Of a DNA stretch of 64,000 nt, positions 11,010 to 22,651 are shown piece after piece. The stretch is from NCBI GenBank assembly GCA_013350335.1, contig CM023532.1, positions 32,799,708 to 32,863,707 on the forward strand, written 5' to 3'. The DNA comes from Chimonanthus salicifolius (lineage: Eukaryota; Streptophyta; Magnoliopsida; Laurales; Calycanthaceae). Every line of letters begins with the position of its first letter. Positions within the stretch are counted from its first letter, which is position 1. The notes beneath the pieces were generated by a model. The model was not told where the DNA came from and ran no database searches. It worked only from the letters and a program-made list of their open reading frames with translations. A program made the translations under genes and the position numbers.

Positions 11010-13065
11010 GGTGGCGATCATATGTAATGTATTTTTATTTATACTAGAGTATGTAATGTCTTTTTAATTTATTTATTTCCAGCATCACAAATATATATGT
11101 CTTTTTAATTTATTTAATTTCTTGTAAAAAAATATGTATATTTTTTAATTTATTTAATAACTTGCATACCGATTGCCCTAACTCCTCTAAAAAATCTTAA
11201 ATTCTATGAGACAATTGTGGCACGTCGACAGCTCATGATGTCAGAATAAGAATTAATTGGGAGACAGGTCTTTTTATTAACCCTAGGCAACATCTTATGT
11301 CCCTTAAGAGAACCCTAGAAAGACATGGACTCTGTAGCATTTTGGGTAATAGGCTTTTAAATTATCAATGCCTGTATCCTATTAGATGTGACTAATTAGG
11401 TATCTTGATTATTCACAAGAGGTCTGAATGTTTTTTTCAATCATTGTTGTAGATAAGATATGATCTAAGGGCCCCACCTTGTGTCACAATAACTCACTAA
11501 TCATTCCTTTGTAAATTAGGGTTGATGTCATTTGACTCTCAAATCATCATGCCACGTGGCAAGTACAAGAGGAGTAAATCCTAATTGTACCATTTTCTTG
11601 ACATTAGCAGCATTAAGTCTGCAACAAAGAGAAAGGCAGTAATGGTACACTTCGTCTGCAAATTTTTGTGAAATTTATTTATTCAAATATTCAATGCATT
11701 GAGTTCTATAGTTGGGAGTTGGGACTCCCTTTTATCACCATTCCCTACTTTTAAGTCCTCAAGGTTTCACAAATGACACCAACCCATCATTGATTACTTT
11801 GCATAAGTAGATAACGACAGTGGACTCATCTCTAGAGGTTTTATGTTGAATATTTTATAATTTTTTATATATAAACTTAAAAAATATATATTAAAATATC
11901 TAATAATAAAGAATATCAGATTATTACTTCATCTCTTAAATGACCATATATGAAAAAGAAATTACAGCAATGGTAAATTACCTTTTAATCTCTTCTGAAT
12001 TATATTAAATTCTATAGAGCTCTGTTCATTCCAACCTGCTACTAACAAAGTAAGAAATGGAAGAAAGCCGTTGGTCAAAAACTTGAAAATCATATTCAAC
12101 TTGAAATTCTATAGAGTCGAGTAATTTGAATGAGCTCTCTTCAATTTGACTAAGTTAAAATAATTTATGATTCAATTATCCTAGAATTTTTTTTTCTAAA
12201 AACCCACAAATCCTTAACATATGGTTATCTATATGTTATTAAACAATTTTTATTGCATTCAATTAGCTTTCAATTTATTTTGTGATAAATTGGATGGTTG
12301 AGACTTTTTATTTAAAATAATTATTGGCAGAAAACTAGAGATGGCAAATTGTGGGCAAAAACAAGTCCACGAGAGGCCAAAATTGAAGACTAATGAAAAT
12401 TCTCAAAACACATTAATGTGTTTATATGAATGAAACTTAAATGCCTTCTAATGTGTTTGCTAGATGATAAAATTGAGAGTGTATTTATTATAAATTTGAA
12501 ATAAAGAGAGAAATTCATAGGTGATATAAAAAAAAAAACTCTTAATACATTCAATCATCATAATGTTATTAGATGAGTTATAATAAATTTTCAAAATTCA
12601 TAATTACAAAGTTAAAATATTCTGAAACCTTAATGAAATCAAATTTCACTCAATAATTAATTTTAACATGTTTTATATATTTTGATAGGAATATATGACT
12701 CTCTTTAAAAATTTAATAATAGTCTCAATGAGTTTTGGTGTTGGCTCCAAAACTTGACTAAGATATGTTGTATCTCAGTAGAATAGCAAAATACACTCTA
12801 AAAATTAATTTTAAGGTGCACGTTGTAAAATAACTATGTAAATAGTTCTTTTACGAAGTTTCACATCTATCTTATCATTATATTTTTTTATTTTAAACTG
12901 TTAAAAAATAATAGTCTATACTCATAAAAAATTATAGACTGAGGTAATATGACTTCGTTCATCAATTGATAGTAAAATTTTATATACTTCATATCTATAT
13001 AATCACTTATTAATAAAATTTAAATTTGTAAAATCCAAAATTTATTTAATAATACATCTATTAAA
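11010..13065. other. intergenic, no gene seen
   Basis: AT-rich, without long open frames. A G-box-like CCACGTGG occurs at about 11552 in no obvious promoter context. Confidence 0.45.
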
Positions 13066-13180
13066 GGCCAGTGATCCTCTTACAGATATTTCGTATAATC
13101 CGATAGATATTTTAATATATTACATATTTTACTCTTCAAAATGACTCGCTAAATCCTTTCCTGCAAGTTATTCGAAGAGT
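13066..13180 (+). mobile_element. foldback MITE, truncated copy
   Basis: Starts GGCCAGTGATCCTCTTACAG and continues as the left arm of the family seen at 14369, including ATTTCGTATAATCCGA. The matching right arm is absent, so this is a partial copy. Confidence 0.55.
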
Positions 13181-14360
13181 TCTACTCCTTATTAAATTGT
13201 CTCACTGACATATCTCTTCATGCAGGCAGCCGCCCCATGACCATAGATTTGGCTTCTTTGCAAAAAGGGGCTCCTCTTCTTTAATTAGCTCTTTTGTGTG
13301 TGTGTGAGAGAGGAACGTGATCTCATAATACAAGTGGGCTAGCCACTGAACATTTCCTCTTCCTTCTGTCAAAGCAAAAGGGTTCACCTTTCTAACCCTG
13401 TATAGTGGTGGCTCCTACTTAGAACCCACAAGCAGCTAGAGACTATCAATGGGATTTTGATTCAAATTTCATTTTATTTTATTTTATTTTTTACTTAATT
13501 CAGACCACAATTACAACTGGAAATTTTGAAAATGAAATAGAAAATATATTTTAATAAAAAACATTTAGACGTTGGGTTATGAAAAAGAAAGTAATAAACT
13601 ATAAGATTTATGATATTAAGATAAAAACAATGATTAAAGACATCTTAGTTAAAATTGACTTGAATTTGATTTAAATTTATCTTGAGTTCGAATGAGATTG
13701 TTAGGCTTTGAGGAGGGCAGTAAAACATATGTAATAAGATATGAACTCTTTAAACGTATAAAAAAATTCGTTACTTTTCGGTGAAAAGGCGTTTCTCCCG
13801 ATAAATATAAATATAAATATAAATTTATATTTATATTTATATTTTAAAAAAAATTAAGTTGGATTTACAGGGTAGAGCAGAGAATGGGCACCTCACATAA
13901 ACAAGTGGCAAAAGTATTGGCATGAGAGAGAGAGAGATATGGAAGAGAATAGTTGTCTAGAAGGGTTGCAAAGGTTGAATGATTGTCATTAATCAGTAGC
14001 CGTTGAAATTGGAAGGGAGATGAGATGAATGGATGATATTGAAATGGGACACTTTAAAAAAAAAAAAAAGAGAAAAGGAGAGAGACAAGAAAATGGCAAC
14101 CAAGCCTAAATAATGGCAGCGGCAGACGCAGAGGCAGCAAATGCCCAGTGCTGCTTCGATGCACACATTTACACAAAACTCACTCCCATTTTTGTCAGAA
14201 CCATCCAAAGTCAGAAAAAGAGATCCTTTCTCCACACAAAAGCACATCTAATCAACTAAAATTACAAAGGAAAATAGTATAATTTCATCTTTATTTTCAA
14301 AAGCACACATTTAAAGTTGTATTTTTGCTATAAATTTAAAATAAAAGAGAAAAATGGAAA
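13181..14360. other. intergenic with an AT palindrome
   Basis: No convincing gene. A minus-strand frame of 84 codons at 13993-14247 is rich in Cys, Leu and Phe from GA/AAG tracts and has no domain. A 44-bp nearly perfect palindrome of ATAAAT units lies at 13802-13845. Confidence 0.4.
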
Positions 14361-14368
14361 ATTAATTT

Positions 14369-14948
14369 GGCCAGTGATCCTCTCATAGACATTTTATGTA
14401 ATCTGACACGAATTTTACTGTATTGTCCATTTTGCCCTTCGAATCGACTCGCCGACCCATTTATTCTAAATGATTCGAAAGATTCGGCAAGTCGATTCGA
14501 AAGGTAAAATGGGCAATACAGTAAAACCTACGTCGGGTTACACAAAACAGGGGTGAAAAATTTGGCATGGCCGAGATATCGCCGGATAAATTTATCTCTC
14601 CTCTTTTGTTTTTTTTTTTTGTAAATATCGGTATTTTTTATTATTTTATTTTTTTCTGAATTAAAAATGTAAAAAAAAAAACCGAAAAGGAAACTGTTTT
14701 TTTTTTTTTAAAAATTGAAAACATAAATATCGGCAAATATCGGCCGATACTGGTCCGATATCGGCCGATATTTCGACCCACGCCCACCACCGTTTTGATT
14801 TTTTTTTAAAAAAAATTACCGATATTAATCATTTCAGCAGAGAAGACGTTCGTACGGCCGATACAATATGTATCGACCGATATCAAACGGCAGTTAAAAG
14901 CCGATATATATACCCCTGACGCAAAATTCTGTGAGAAGATCACTGCCC
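14369..14948. mobile_element. foldback MITE, copy interrupted by another MITE
   Basis: Ends GGCCAGTGATCC and GATCACTGCCC are inverted. The flanks ATTAATTT (14361-14368) and ATTAATTT (14949-14956) form a perfect 8-bp target duplication. The arms contain CCATTTTGCCCTTCGAA and its inverted partner. Without the insert at 14548-14918 and its duplicated target the element is about 201 bp, close to the 197 bp of the copy at 4457. Confidence 0.8.
14548..14918 (+). mobile_element. CGGCCGAT-type hAT-like MITE, copy 2 (nested)
   Basis: Ends CAGGGGTG and TACCCCTG. The flanking octamers ACACAAAA and ACGCAAAA match at 7 of 8 positions. Terminal CAGGGG with an 8-bp duplication is typical of hAT elements. 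The 371-bp body is built of ATATCGGCCGATAT-like palindromes around poly-T/poly-A tracts and has no coding capacity. It landed in the right arm of the foldback element 14369-14948. Confidence 0.82.
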
Positions 14949-14956
14949 ATTAATTT

Positions 14957-16476
14957 TATCACAAGACAATGTCTTATACTCTTATATTTATAAAAACACT
15001 GATGCCTGAATTATTTCTCTATAAATTTTCTTTGAAAACACTTAGGAGTTACACATTCTTTATGAGAAGATAGGTGTTTCAATCTTAATTATCTTTGAAT
15101 TATCACATCTAAATATTCTTTGCAATTAAGTAGATTTTAAGACAAATTATCTTTGAATTATCACATCTAAATATTCTTTGCAATTAAGTAGATTTTAAGA
15201 CAAATATGAGTATCACAGTACATTAATGGGTTTGGTTGAATTAAATTTCTATTTAAATTTGGGGAAAATGATTGAAGGGTAGTGAATATAGAAGTAGGAG
15301 AAGGACAGGATGTGTTTGGCTGTGCCCACGATCGTAAATGTTTTGAGAAATTCGTTACTAAAGAAGGGTGTTTGATCAGCTACCTGATTTTATTGGGGAT
15401 GAAGCTAAATACAAATAGATGAGATGTTGCTTTCTCTCTTTTTTTCACCTATTCTCATTTTAAAATTCGAGTAGAGTTGGTTGAAGAAAAAAATTGAATT
15501 AAATTTGGGTTGGATCGAATAAAGATTTTGTTAAAATTGACCCGACCCAACTCAAAATTATCCGACCTAATCCATTCAAAAAAATTAATATAGAGCTCTG
15601 ATTGACTCAAGCAACAAACGAGTTGAGTCGGGTCAGCAATTCGAGTCGATTTGAGTTGAGCAATTCAGATCAGCAATTTGGGTCGTGTCTGGTCAAATTG
15701 ATTTCAATAATTTTTTATATGAGTTGTGTTAGATTTATTAGAATTTCAGCCTCTGCAAGTTATTATTTAGCACTGTCCCAAAGTTTTCATGATTGAGTTT
15801 TAATTTTATGACATTTTGAAATAAGATAGGGCCCAATGGTCTTATGAAAGTAAAGAAATAGTTGCTTATGTGAGAATATAAAAAATTAGCTTTATCAAAT
15901 ATTTTATAATCATTTGATTTAAACTAAGTAAAATAGACGGTTGAGATAGAGCTTTGTGTCAGCTATGGATCTTATTTACTTAAATCAAATAGATAAAGAT
16001 GTTCAATAAAATTTATTTTCTATAAGTGGTATATTAACAATCTCTACTTTAATTTGGTAAAAGTGATATCTACAATAAAATAAAATATTATTGAAATTAA
16101 AATTGAATCACATGAACTGAAGACCCTATTACGTTTTACTGCATTAGTGTTTGCTTTTGTGCTCTATTAGTTACTCTTGACACTTTTTTATTTTCTACTT
16201 TAAAAAAATGTTCATTTAATTGACATGTCACATGAAAATCTCACGATGATTCTTACCCTTTCTTAAAAAGATAAATAAATTATTATTTTAATTGATAAAC
16301 TTTATAGAATTATCTTCTAACTTAACTAATAAGCAGATGTGAAACCAATGTGTTGGTGGAGTTGTTGTTATTAGATCCATCTATTTTATACTTAAATAAA
16401 TTTTAGTGCTTATTCGATTTGTGATGATGTATACAAGTAGATAAAATAATGAGGATGGATTCGTACATGCAGTAGT
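14957..16476. other. intergenic; one 58-bp tandem duplication
   Basis: A segment containing ATCTTTGAATTATCACATCT occurs twice in tandem (15091 and 15149, period 58 bp, essentially identical). Near 15480-15690 there are degenerate GGGTCGAGTT/CAATTCGAGT-like motifs. No gene is recognised. Confidence 0.5.
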
Positions 16477-16775
16477 CTAAATATTGGCCGATACGATATA
16501 TATTAAGGTGTACGGTGAAATATCGACCGATATTCAAGATTAATATTTTTTTATGATAAAAAAGCTCCATATCAGTGGTGGGCCCAGGCCGATATCTCTG
16601 GTGATATTTGCCCATATGATATCGACCAATAATTTATTTTTTAATTTAAAAAAAGTACATTTTAGTTTTTTTTTTAATTTTTATTCAGAAAAAAAAAGAA
16701 AAAAAATATATGTCCTATATCTTTAAAAAATAGAGAGAGAAAGAAATCTCGGCCGACCCAAATTTTAAACCCTAG
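16477..16775 (-). mobile_element. CGGCCGAT-type hAT-like MITE, copy 3 (decayed)
   Basis: Contains TATTGGCCGATACGATA, GGCCGATATC and a GAGAGAGAAAG block before the right end, which ends TTTAAACCCTAG. That order is the reverse of the copy at 14548. Target duplications are not convincing. Confidence 0.5.
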
Positions 16776-17688
16776 TTTGATGTAACAAAAAAAAAATGAA
16801 AGTAAAAATTAGTGAATTTTTAAAAAATTTAAAAGGTTTCTTTGATATAAAATAAAATAAAGAATATAGTTTAAGACTTTAAGATGATCTTGACCATCTC
16901 CGTAACGATAGGCCACCGTATAAAATTAGATGATATATTTATGAATAGAGCTTACAATATGAATAGCTTGATAAAAAGTTAGATATTTACAAACATTTAT
17001 TCAAGTTTTCTTTTAATATAAAAAAGATTGAATCCTACATTTTCCAGCAAATAAATGTAGGCTAATGGTTGCACTTGACCATCAATCATTTGAATGAAGG
17101 ACATAAATTAATTAGTTAATTAAATTAAATTATTAGTCGAAATAATGGGAGCTCCAATGAAGAGTCACTTTCTATAGAAATATGTATAAAGTAAGGTTCC
17201 ATCGAATTATCAAATGTGTGCGGATGGAGGGGTTTTTACACACTTCAAAAGACTAGTCGAATGTGATACCTGGACACCTCTATACCTAAAAAAAACTACA
17301 ATAATTTAATCATTGTCAAAATAATAATAGTAATTTTTCGTTGTCGTCGTTGTTTTCATCGTCATAAAACTAAATTTAATAAATTTATTTTAATGACCCA
17401 ATTGTGTATATAGCATTAACCTACAGCCTGTAATTGAAATAATTTGACATTGACATGATATTCTTAAAATATTGTTAGGTAGGAAATGCAGTGACCGTAG
17501 CACATCTAAAATATCTTTATAATTTTGAATAACATTATTTATTTTATCTACTTACAACAGTGCTTTAAGGATACTATTTTTGTAAAATAAAATTTTTGAT
17601 TCATCTGAATATTATTTTGAATATTTTACATCAGCACTAGTATTCAAATTTTTACTTGATAGCCAATACCATGTGGGGCCATAGTAGA
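16776..17688. other. intergenic, no gene seen
   Basis: AT-rich with no recognised feature. Confidence 0.4.
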
Positions 17689-18155
17689 TGTTCTGGGACT
17701 GGCCGAAGTTCTACATTAAAAGTGTAGAGGGAGATCTAATGATTTTTAAAGGACTTGGACCACTCTACCTAATAGGCTTGTCTTTTGGACTGAATATTTA
17801 GGTCTTAACAAGTGGTATTAGAGTCAGGTCTCAGGACTATCTCATGTAGACTCAGGAGATCTCTTAAGAATACGAGATGACTGGTACTCATTCAAAGGGG
17901 GGATTGTGGAGCTGGCTGTGAATGAGTCCCACATTGAAAGTGTAGAGAGAAATCTAAGGCATTTTTTTTTTTTTTTTTACTTGTGGAAAACCCAACCTTC
18001 CGCTAACTGAGACAGGAGGTGAGCTACACCGATGTGGGTATGGCTGCGAACGAGTCCTACATTGAAAGTGTATAGAGAAATTTAAAGATTTATAAAGGAC
18101 TTGAGTCACTACACCTAATAAATTAGTGTTTTGAGTTGGATTCTCAAATCGTAAG
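17689..18155 (+). mobile_element. TRIM retrotransposon with disrupted 3' LTR
   Basis: The 5' LTR is 17689-17810 (122 bp, TGTTCTGG to CTTAACA). It is followed two bases later by TGGTATTAGAGTC, a mutated initiator-Met primer-binding site. TTCAAAGGGGGGAT (17891-17904) is the polypurine tract, and a second LTR starts TGTGGAGC at 17905. That LTR is interrupted after about 54 bp by a poly(T) run and an unrelated segment (about 17959-18036), and LTR-like sequence then resumes with ACATTGAAAGTGTA to about 18155. The stretch from ACATTGAAAGTG to GAGAAAT occurs on both sides of the insert, so a rearrangement as well as an insertion is likely. Confidence 0.7.
17959..18036 (-). mobile_element. short insert with A tail, probable SINE fragment
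   Basis: On the minus strand the segment includes GTGTAGCTCACCTCC and ends in a long poly(A) (poly(T) at about 17962-17979 on plus). It interrupts the TRIM 3' LTR. Confidence 0.4.
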
Positions 18156-19145
18156 AGTGAATAGAATGGACTCCTCTACCCTCACATCCTTATACCGGCA
18201 TGAACTGGACCCTATCTAATATAATACTAATTCAAGCTTATAATTTATTGATCTAATCGATGAATTTCAACCCGTCGAATAAAAATGCTCTTTCTAGACC
18301 CTTAAAAATATGACTTTATTTAGTTAGTTGAGATTAATTTTTGCCCTCCTCTCTAAAAATCTACTTGGGTACAGATGAATGGGACCTAAAAATGCTTAAA
18401 TTGAAATTTGAACACTAAGTACCTACAAAATGTTGAATAATTAAATTTCCATAAATGGTTGTCATCATACCAAGAAAAGGAAGTGATCATTTATAAAAGA
18501 ATAGCTCTACCATGATACATGTAGCACCCAAATAATCCTAATTGTCAATCATACAAAAAGGGAGAGAAATTAGAGACCCACCATGTAACATGCCAACCTC
18601 AAAAGCTCAGACCAGTCTAGTCATCAATTGGGAGCCAACTGTATAGTGAATGATTGTAGTTGATCAATTCTTCAATATATGGTCCACAAAACTAGTAAAT
18701 TGTTTTATTATTTTTGCTTGGTGGATCTGCCTAACAGTGCATACTGCATACAGCTTGTAGATTCACCTTGTGTGGCCCACAATTGAACATGCAAGATGGG
18801 TCCCTACCTAACAATTATTTGGTGAGTTGATTCAAATTTCCAAGTGGTTGAATTGAAAACAAAAAAATTGAAAGAATTTTATTTAAAATTTCTTCAGATT
18901 TTCTATATAATATTATAAGGTGTTTATCAAATGAATATCGACATGTAACTTTATTAAATGATTAACATAAGTAAAATTACTTCAATCAAATTGTAGAAAT
19001 TATTTTTTAAACACTCTACTTTTTTTTATGAATGTAAATTATGTCTTACTCACTTAATTTTGTATTTTACAGCCGTTTAACTTTATCTTATATGGGTTCT
19101 TTAAATAAATCTTTTCATCACTGAACATGATACTCAATCATGTTA
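18156..19145. other. intergenic, no gene seen
   Basis: No open frame or repeat termini recognised. Confidence 0.4.
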
Positions 19146-19239
19146 AGGGGTAGAAATCTAGCCTATGGGCCGATATATTTCTCTCTCCTATTTTATTTTT
19201 ACAAAATCCACCAATAACGGCCGATATTTACACTCCTTG
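19146..19239 (+). mobile_element. CGGCCGAT-type hAT-like MITE, copy 4 (short)
   Basis: A 94-bp remnant with AGGGGTAGAAAT at the left, TATGGGCCGATATATT and CTCTCTCCTATTTT inside, and ACGGCCGATATTTACACTCC at the right. The central part of the full-length copies is missing. Confidence 0.5.
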
Positions 19240-19554
19240 ATGATCACGTCAATATAATTATAGGAGCTTTTTTAACTCTCTTTATGTGTTAATTCGCTTA
19301 AATTCTTTTTAAATCTTAAAAATTTGCATCCATGAGTATACCACAGAAATATCTTTTGGACGGATATGGAAGCTCATGAAAATCATCCATATTAGAAACG
19401 AAGTTTTTTTTCACAATTTTCATGGCTTGAAATTATTTCTTAAATCTATAATATTCTTAGACACTTTTACGTAGTGACAAATTGAATCAGAAAACCCACT
19501 TTATGAAGAGGGGTTTTGAGTTTGATTGATGTTCAATCTCAACGGACCACTCTC

Positions 19555-19663
19555 TCGTAGACTTAATCAGTACGTGTGAATAGGGAGGTTTACATATGCT
19601 CGTAAATTAATCTCACCTTTAATATGAGATAAGAATACCCCTGTTATCAAAAAAAAAAAAATT
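19555..19663 (+). mobile_element. SINE 3' fragment with A tail
   Basis: Contains AATTAATCTCACC, then GAGATAAGAATACCCC and a poly(A) run (about 19650-19662). The same 3' motif recurs at 22590-22651 and 50010-50065. Confidence 0.45.
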
Positions 19664-20907
19664 ACTCCAATGTTAATTTATAGATATACATACACATATA
19701 AACTATGATTTAAATATATAATTAAATTTTAATGAAGCTACATTTCTGTATCATGATTTTTATGGTTTATATTTTTAGTATATACAAACTATAGAATGTA
19801 TAATTTAATTTAGTACACCATTGAATTCGATACAATAGATAAAAATCTCTCTTAATCTTCTGTTAGAGAGTCACATCTCAAGTTTGTTCGAAAAGCTTAA
19901 CTTAATTGAAATTTAAATGAAGTATAATCATGTGTTTTCAAACGTGGACCCGATAAGGAATAAAATCTAAAGTGGTACACATTTGCACGTATGGCCCTAT
20001 TTTTTTAATCCTGGTAGATATGAGTCATGATACAATAAGAAAAAGAAGGAATTAAAAATTTAAAGCCAAGGCATCAATGAGGAAAGACTCGAGAGACTGA
20101 AAAATTACAACCCATGAGGGTTGGGTTGGCTTGGTCCTAAAATGCGGAAAATTTTGGATTTAATTCACTTTTAATATAAAAGGGTCACTTACTCACTGTA
20201 GTGTTATTCGATATGTGGATTGGTAGTTTTGCACGTGCTCTTAATATTAGTAATGTGCTCTAAGAGACTTTGACACATTGGTCTTCAAAAAAAATATAGG
20301 TAAATTATTTAGACACTAGTGTTTTTACTAACACCACGCACTCTCTCGTGATAAATTAAATTTTATTTTAATTTTTTTTCTTATTTTTAGAATTTAATTG
20401 ATAGTTAATATGCAAAATGAGAAAAATTTCAATTTATTGCGAGAAGGTTTTGACGATGGTGCACCGATCAATTTCCATGACATGAGTTTAGGAACAATTT
20501 TGGTCCTAAGGTTCATGAATTTGTTTTTTAAGCCTGTCTATTGATATGTTCAGGTGTATAATAATAAACTTACAAAATCAGGTGTCAATCATTTGGTGTA
20601 AAATAATATTCTTTAAAAAAATCATGGGCATACTTAGAACGGTCTATCATAGAAAGCTTAGTTAATATTTTTTTATTTTTTAATAGGATAGATTTATTAT
20701 TTTCTTTGGAATGAAGAATGAAGGAACATTTTTTCATAGAAATTTTTCAATCTACGTTGAAATTTAGTGTCTGTTTCAAGATCGATCTTAGAACTTTATA
20801 TGTCAAATATATACTTTTTTATTTCATGTATTTTATAATATATTTATTTCAATGAATTATATATTTGTAGATAAATAACTTTAATAATAATATTGATTCA
20901 GGAAATG
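19664..20907. other. intergenic, no gene seen
   Basis: AT-rich, nothing recognised. Confidence 0.4.
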
Positions 20908-21034
20908 GGAGGTTGTAGTTTCAAGCTTTCATGGCCTAATTTTAGTGTGCCCTAAGGTAGTAGGGCTCACATATGGAGGTTTTACGCTGGGTATCCCACT
21001 GATTTCCCACTACGTAAATTCAAAAAAAAAAAAA
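20908..21034 (+). mobile_element. SINE, 5'-truncated
   Basis: GGTTGTAGTTTCAAGCTTTC is a worn B-box region. The body continues through TGGAGGTTTTACGCTGGGTA and TCCCAC to a poly(A) tail (about 21022-21034). The same body, reverse complemented, is at 21475-21649 and 43341-43513. Confidence 0.65.
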
Positions 21035-21474
21035 TATTGATTCAAATTATAAAGTTACTACACTTAAATATGTAAGTATTGTGTGGTGCCAAATTGTGAA
21101 GATGCCAATGTACAAATTCTATAAGTATTATTTTGATTTTTATAATATCTAATATTTAAAATTATCTATGTCATAATTAGAGAGGTAAAGTAAGTGATGT
21201 TCCAGCCAAGCTTTGCATGTGCAAGCTTTATTATATCAGGTTTTTTTAGACAAATTGCCTTTCTATGCTACGTGCTAAGCCCTAATAATCATAACCTTAA
21301 AAAGCCATCATATGGTGAAGAAGCTTTATATTTATATGAGCTTTCAAATCCTGCATCAAATGACTAAAATAGTTGTTATTTTAGATCAACTCATACATGA
21401 TAAGTATGAACATAAATGAACATTTGAAAATTTAAATCTTAAACAGTTTATAAACAGATTTGAATAAAGTTTAG

Positions 21475-21649
21475 ATTTTTTTTTTTAAATTTACGTGTAA
21501 GAAACCGTGGGATACTCAGTGTAAAATCTCCACAAGTGAATCTATTAACCTTAGAGCACACTTTGATTAAGCCATGGAGACTCAAATCTGCAACCTCTCA
21601 CTTCCTGAGGAATGAGGCAACCAATTGAACTATACCCATGTGGATAATA
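21475..21649 (-). mobile_element. tRNA-derived SINE, near full length
   Basis: On the minus strand GGTATAGTTCAATTGGTTGC is the A-box region and GCAGATTTGAGTCTCC the B-box region. The body contains GTGGAGATTTTACACTGAGT and ATCCCAC, and the element ends in poly(A) (poly(T) at about 21478-21486 on plus). It shares its body with the copies at 20908 and 43341. Confidence 0.75.
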
Positions 21650-22082
21650 TAAGTTTAGATTTGATTATGCATCTCGGATTAATATGTAATTAAATTTTAA
21701 ATATGAATTGAAACATAACTAGATCTAAATCCAATACTTTGTACATTTAAAGGAATTGACTTGTTCAGAGATGCTATCAAGAGATGTAAGGCCTAGCCTT
21801 AGATTTAAAAGAACTTGTTCAAAATTTAGTTTTTTTAGAGCATCTTGCATCTAGAGAGTATCCTTTAGTATTCTAAAATATTCTACTTTTTAAGTGTATT
21901 ATGCAACTTGTTATTGAAATCCATTGACGACCTATTACAAATGTTTTAATTTTACTCGTTCAGACCACTCTAGAGCTTTTGACATATTAGTAAGCTTCTT
22001 AACTATAAGTATCTAAATTAGTTTTCATGTTTTATGGATTCATAAATTCTGACAAAAGGAATCCAGAGATGGAAAAATACTA

Positions 22083-22236
22083 CTTCTTCGGTCCCAAAAT
22101 AGTTGTCTTATTTGTATTTGAGTAGTATAAAATGTGTTGAAAATTGATGAGATCACATGAGTATTAACCTTATATAGAGAGTTTCCCTAAAAAATATAAA
22201 TATTTCAAATGAGATAATTAAATGGGACGGAGGAAG
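22083..22236. mobile_element. Stowaway-like MITE, copy 1
   Basis: Inverted ends CTTCTTCGGTCCC and GGGACGGAGGAAG are flanked by TA on both sides. CTCCCTCCGTCCC with TA duplication is the Stowaway (Tc1/mariner-derived) signature. Confidence 0.8.
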
Positions 22237-22589
22237 TATTTATATTATCAAATGGTAGTTTGTTATGTAAGAAGTCATTGTATATATCCCGATGTCACAC
22301 TTACTCTTTTTAAGCTTTCCAAGAGTATTTCAACTTTGTAACAGTTATTTTAGTAGTCTCTTTGAGATATCTCTTCACCGACATTTCCAAATTTTATGGA
22401 GTATCCCGACTTTGCTAATTGGGTCTATTGTATTCAATTGTTTTAACCATGAAAATAGAGATTATAATCTACAAAGTAATAAATTATTGAAGAAGTATTG
22501 TATTTTGGGCAATTGAGAAGCAACACTAAGAAAAATTAAAGTGAAAAAGCAAATTTGTTACTACCTACTTGACCTAAAACAAATCTTTT

Positions 22590-22651
22590 TTCCTCGTGGA
22601 ATTAGTCTCACCTCCGTCATGGAGTAAGAATACCCATATTACAAAAAAAAT
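22590..22651 (+). mobile_element. SINE 3' fragment
   Basis: GGAATTAGTCTCACCTCCGT, then GAGTAAGAATACCC and a short A run. This is the 3' end motif of the family at 19555 and 50010. Confidence 0.5.

Noticed and set aside
13993..14247. Cys-rich secreted peptide gene on the minus strand
   Set aside because: The Cys residues come from GCAGAGGCAGC-type sequence, the Leu/Phe run from an AAG/GA tract, and there is no cleavable signal at the N terminus.
17689..18155. Cassandra-type TRIM carrying 5S rRNA
   Set aside because: The LTR is 122 bp and contains no 5S-like A box, IE or C box sequence.
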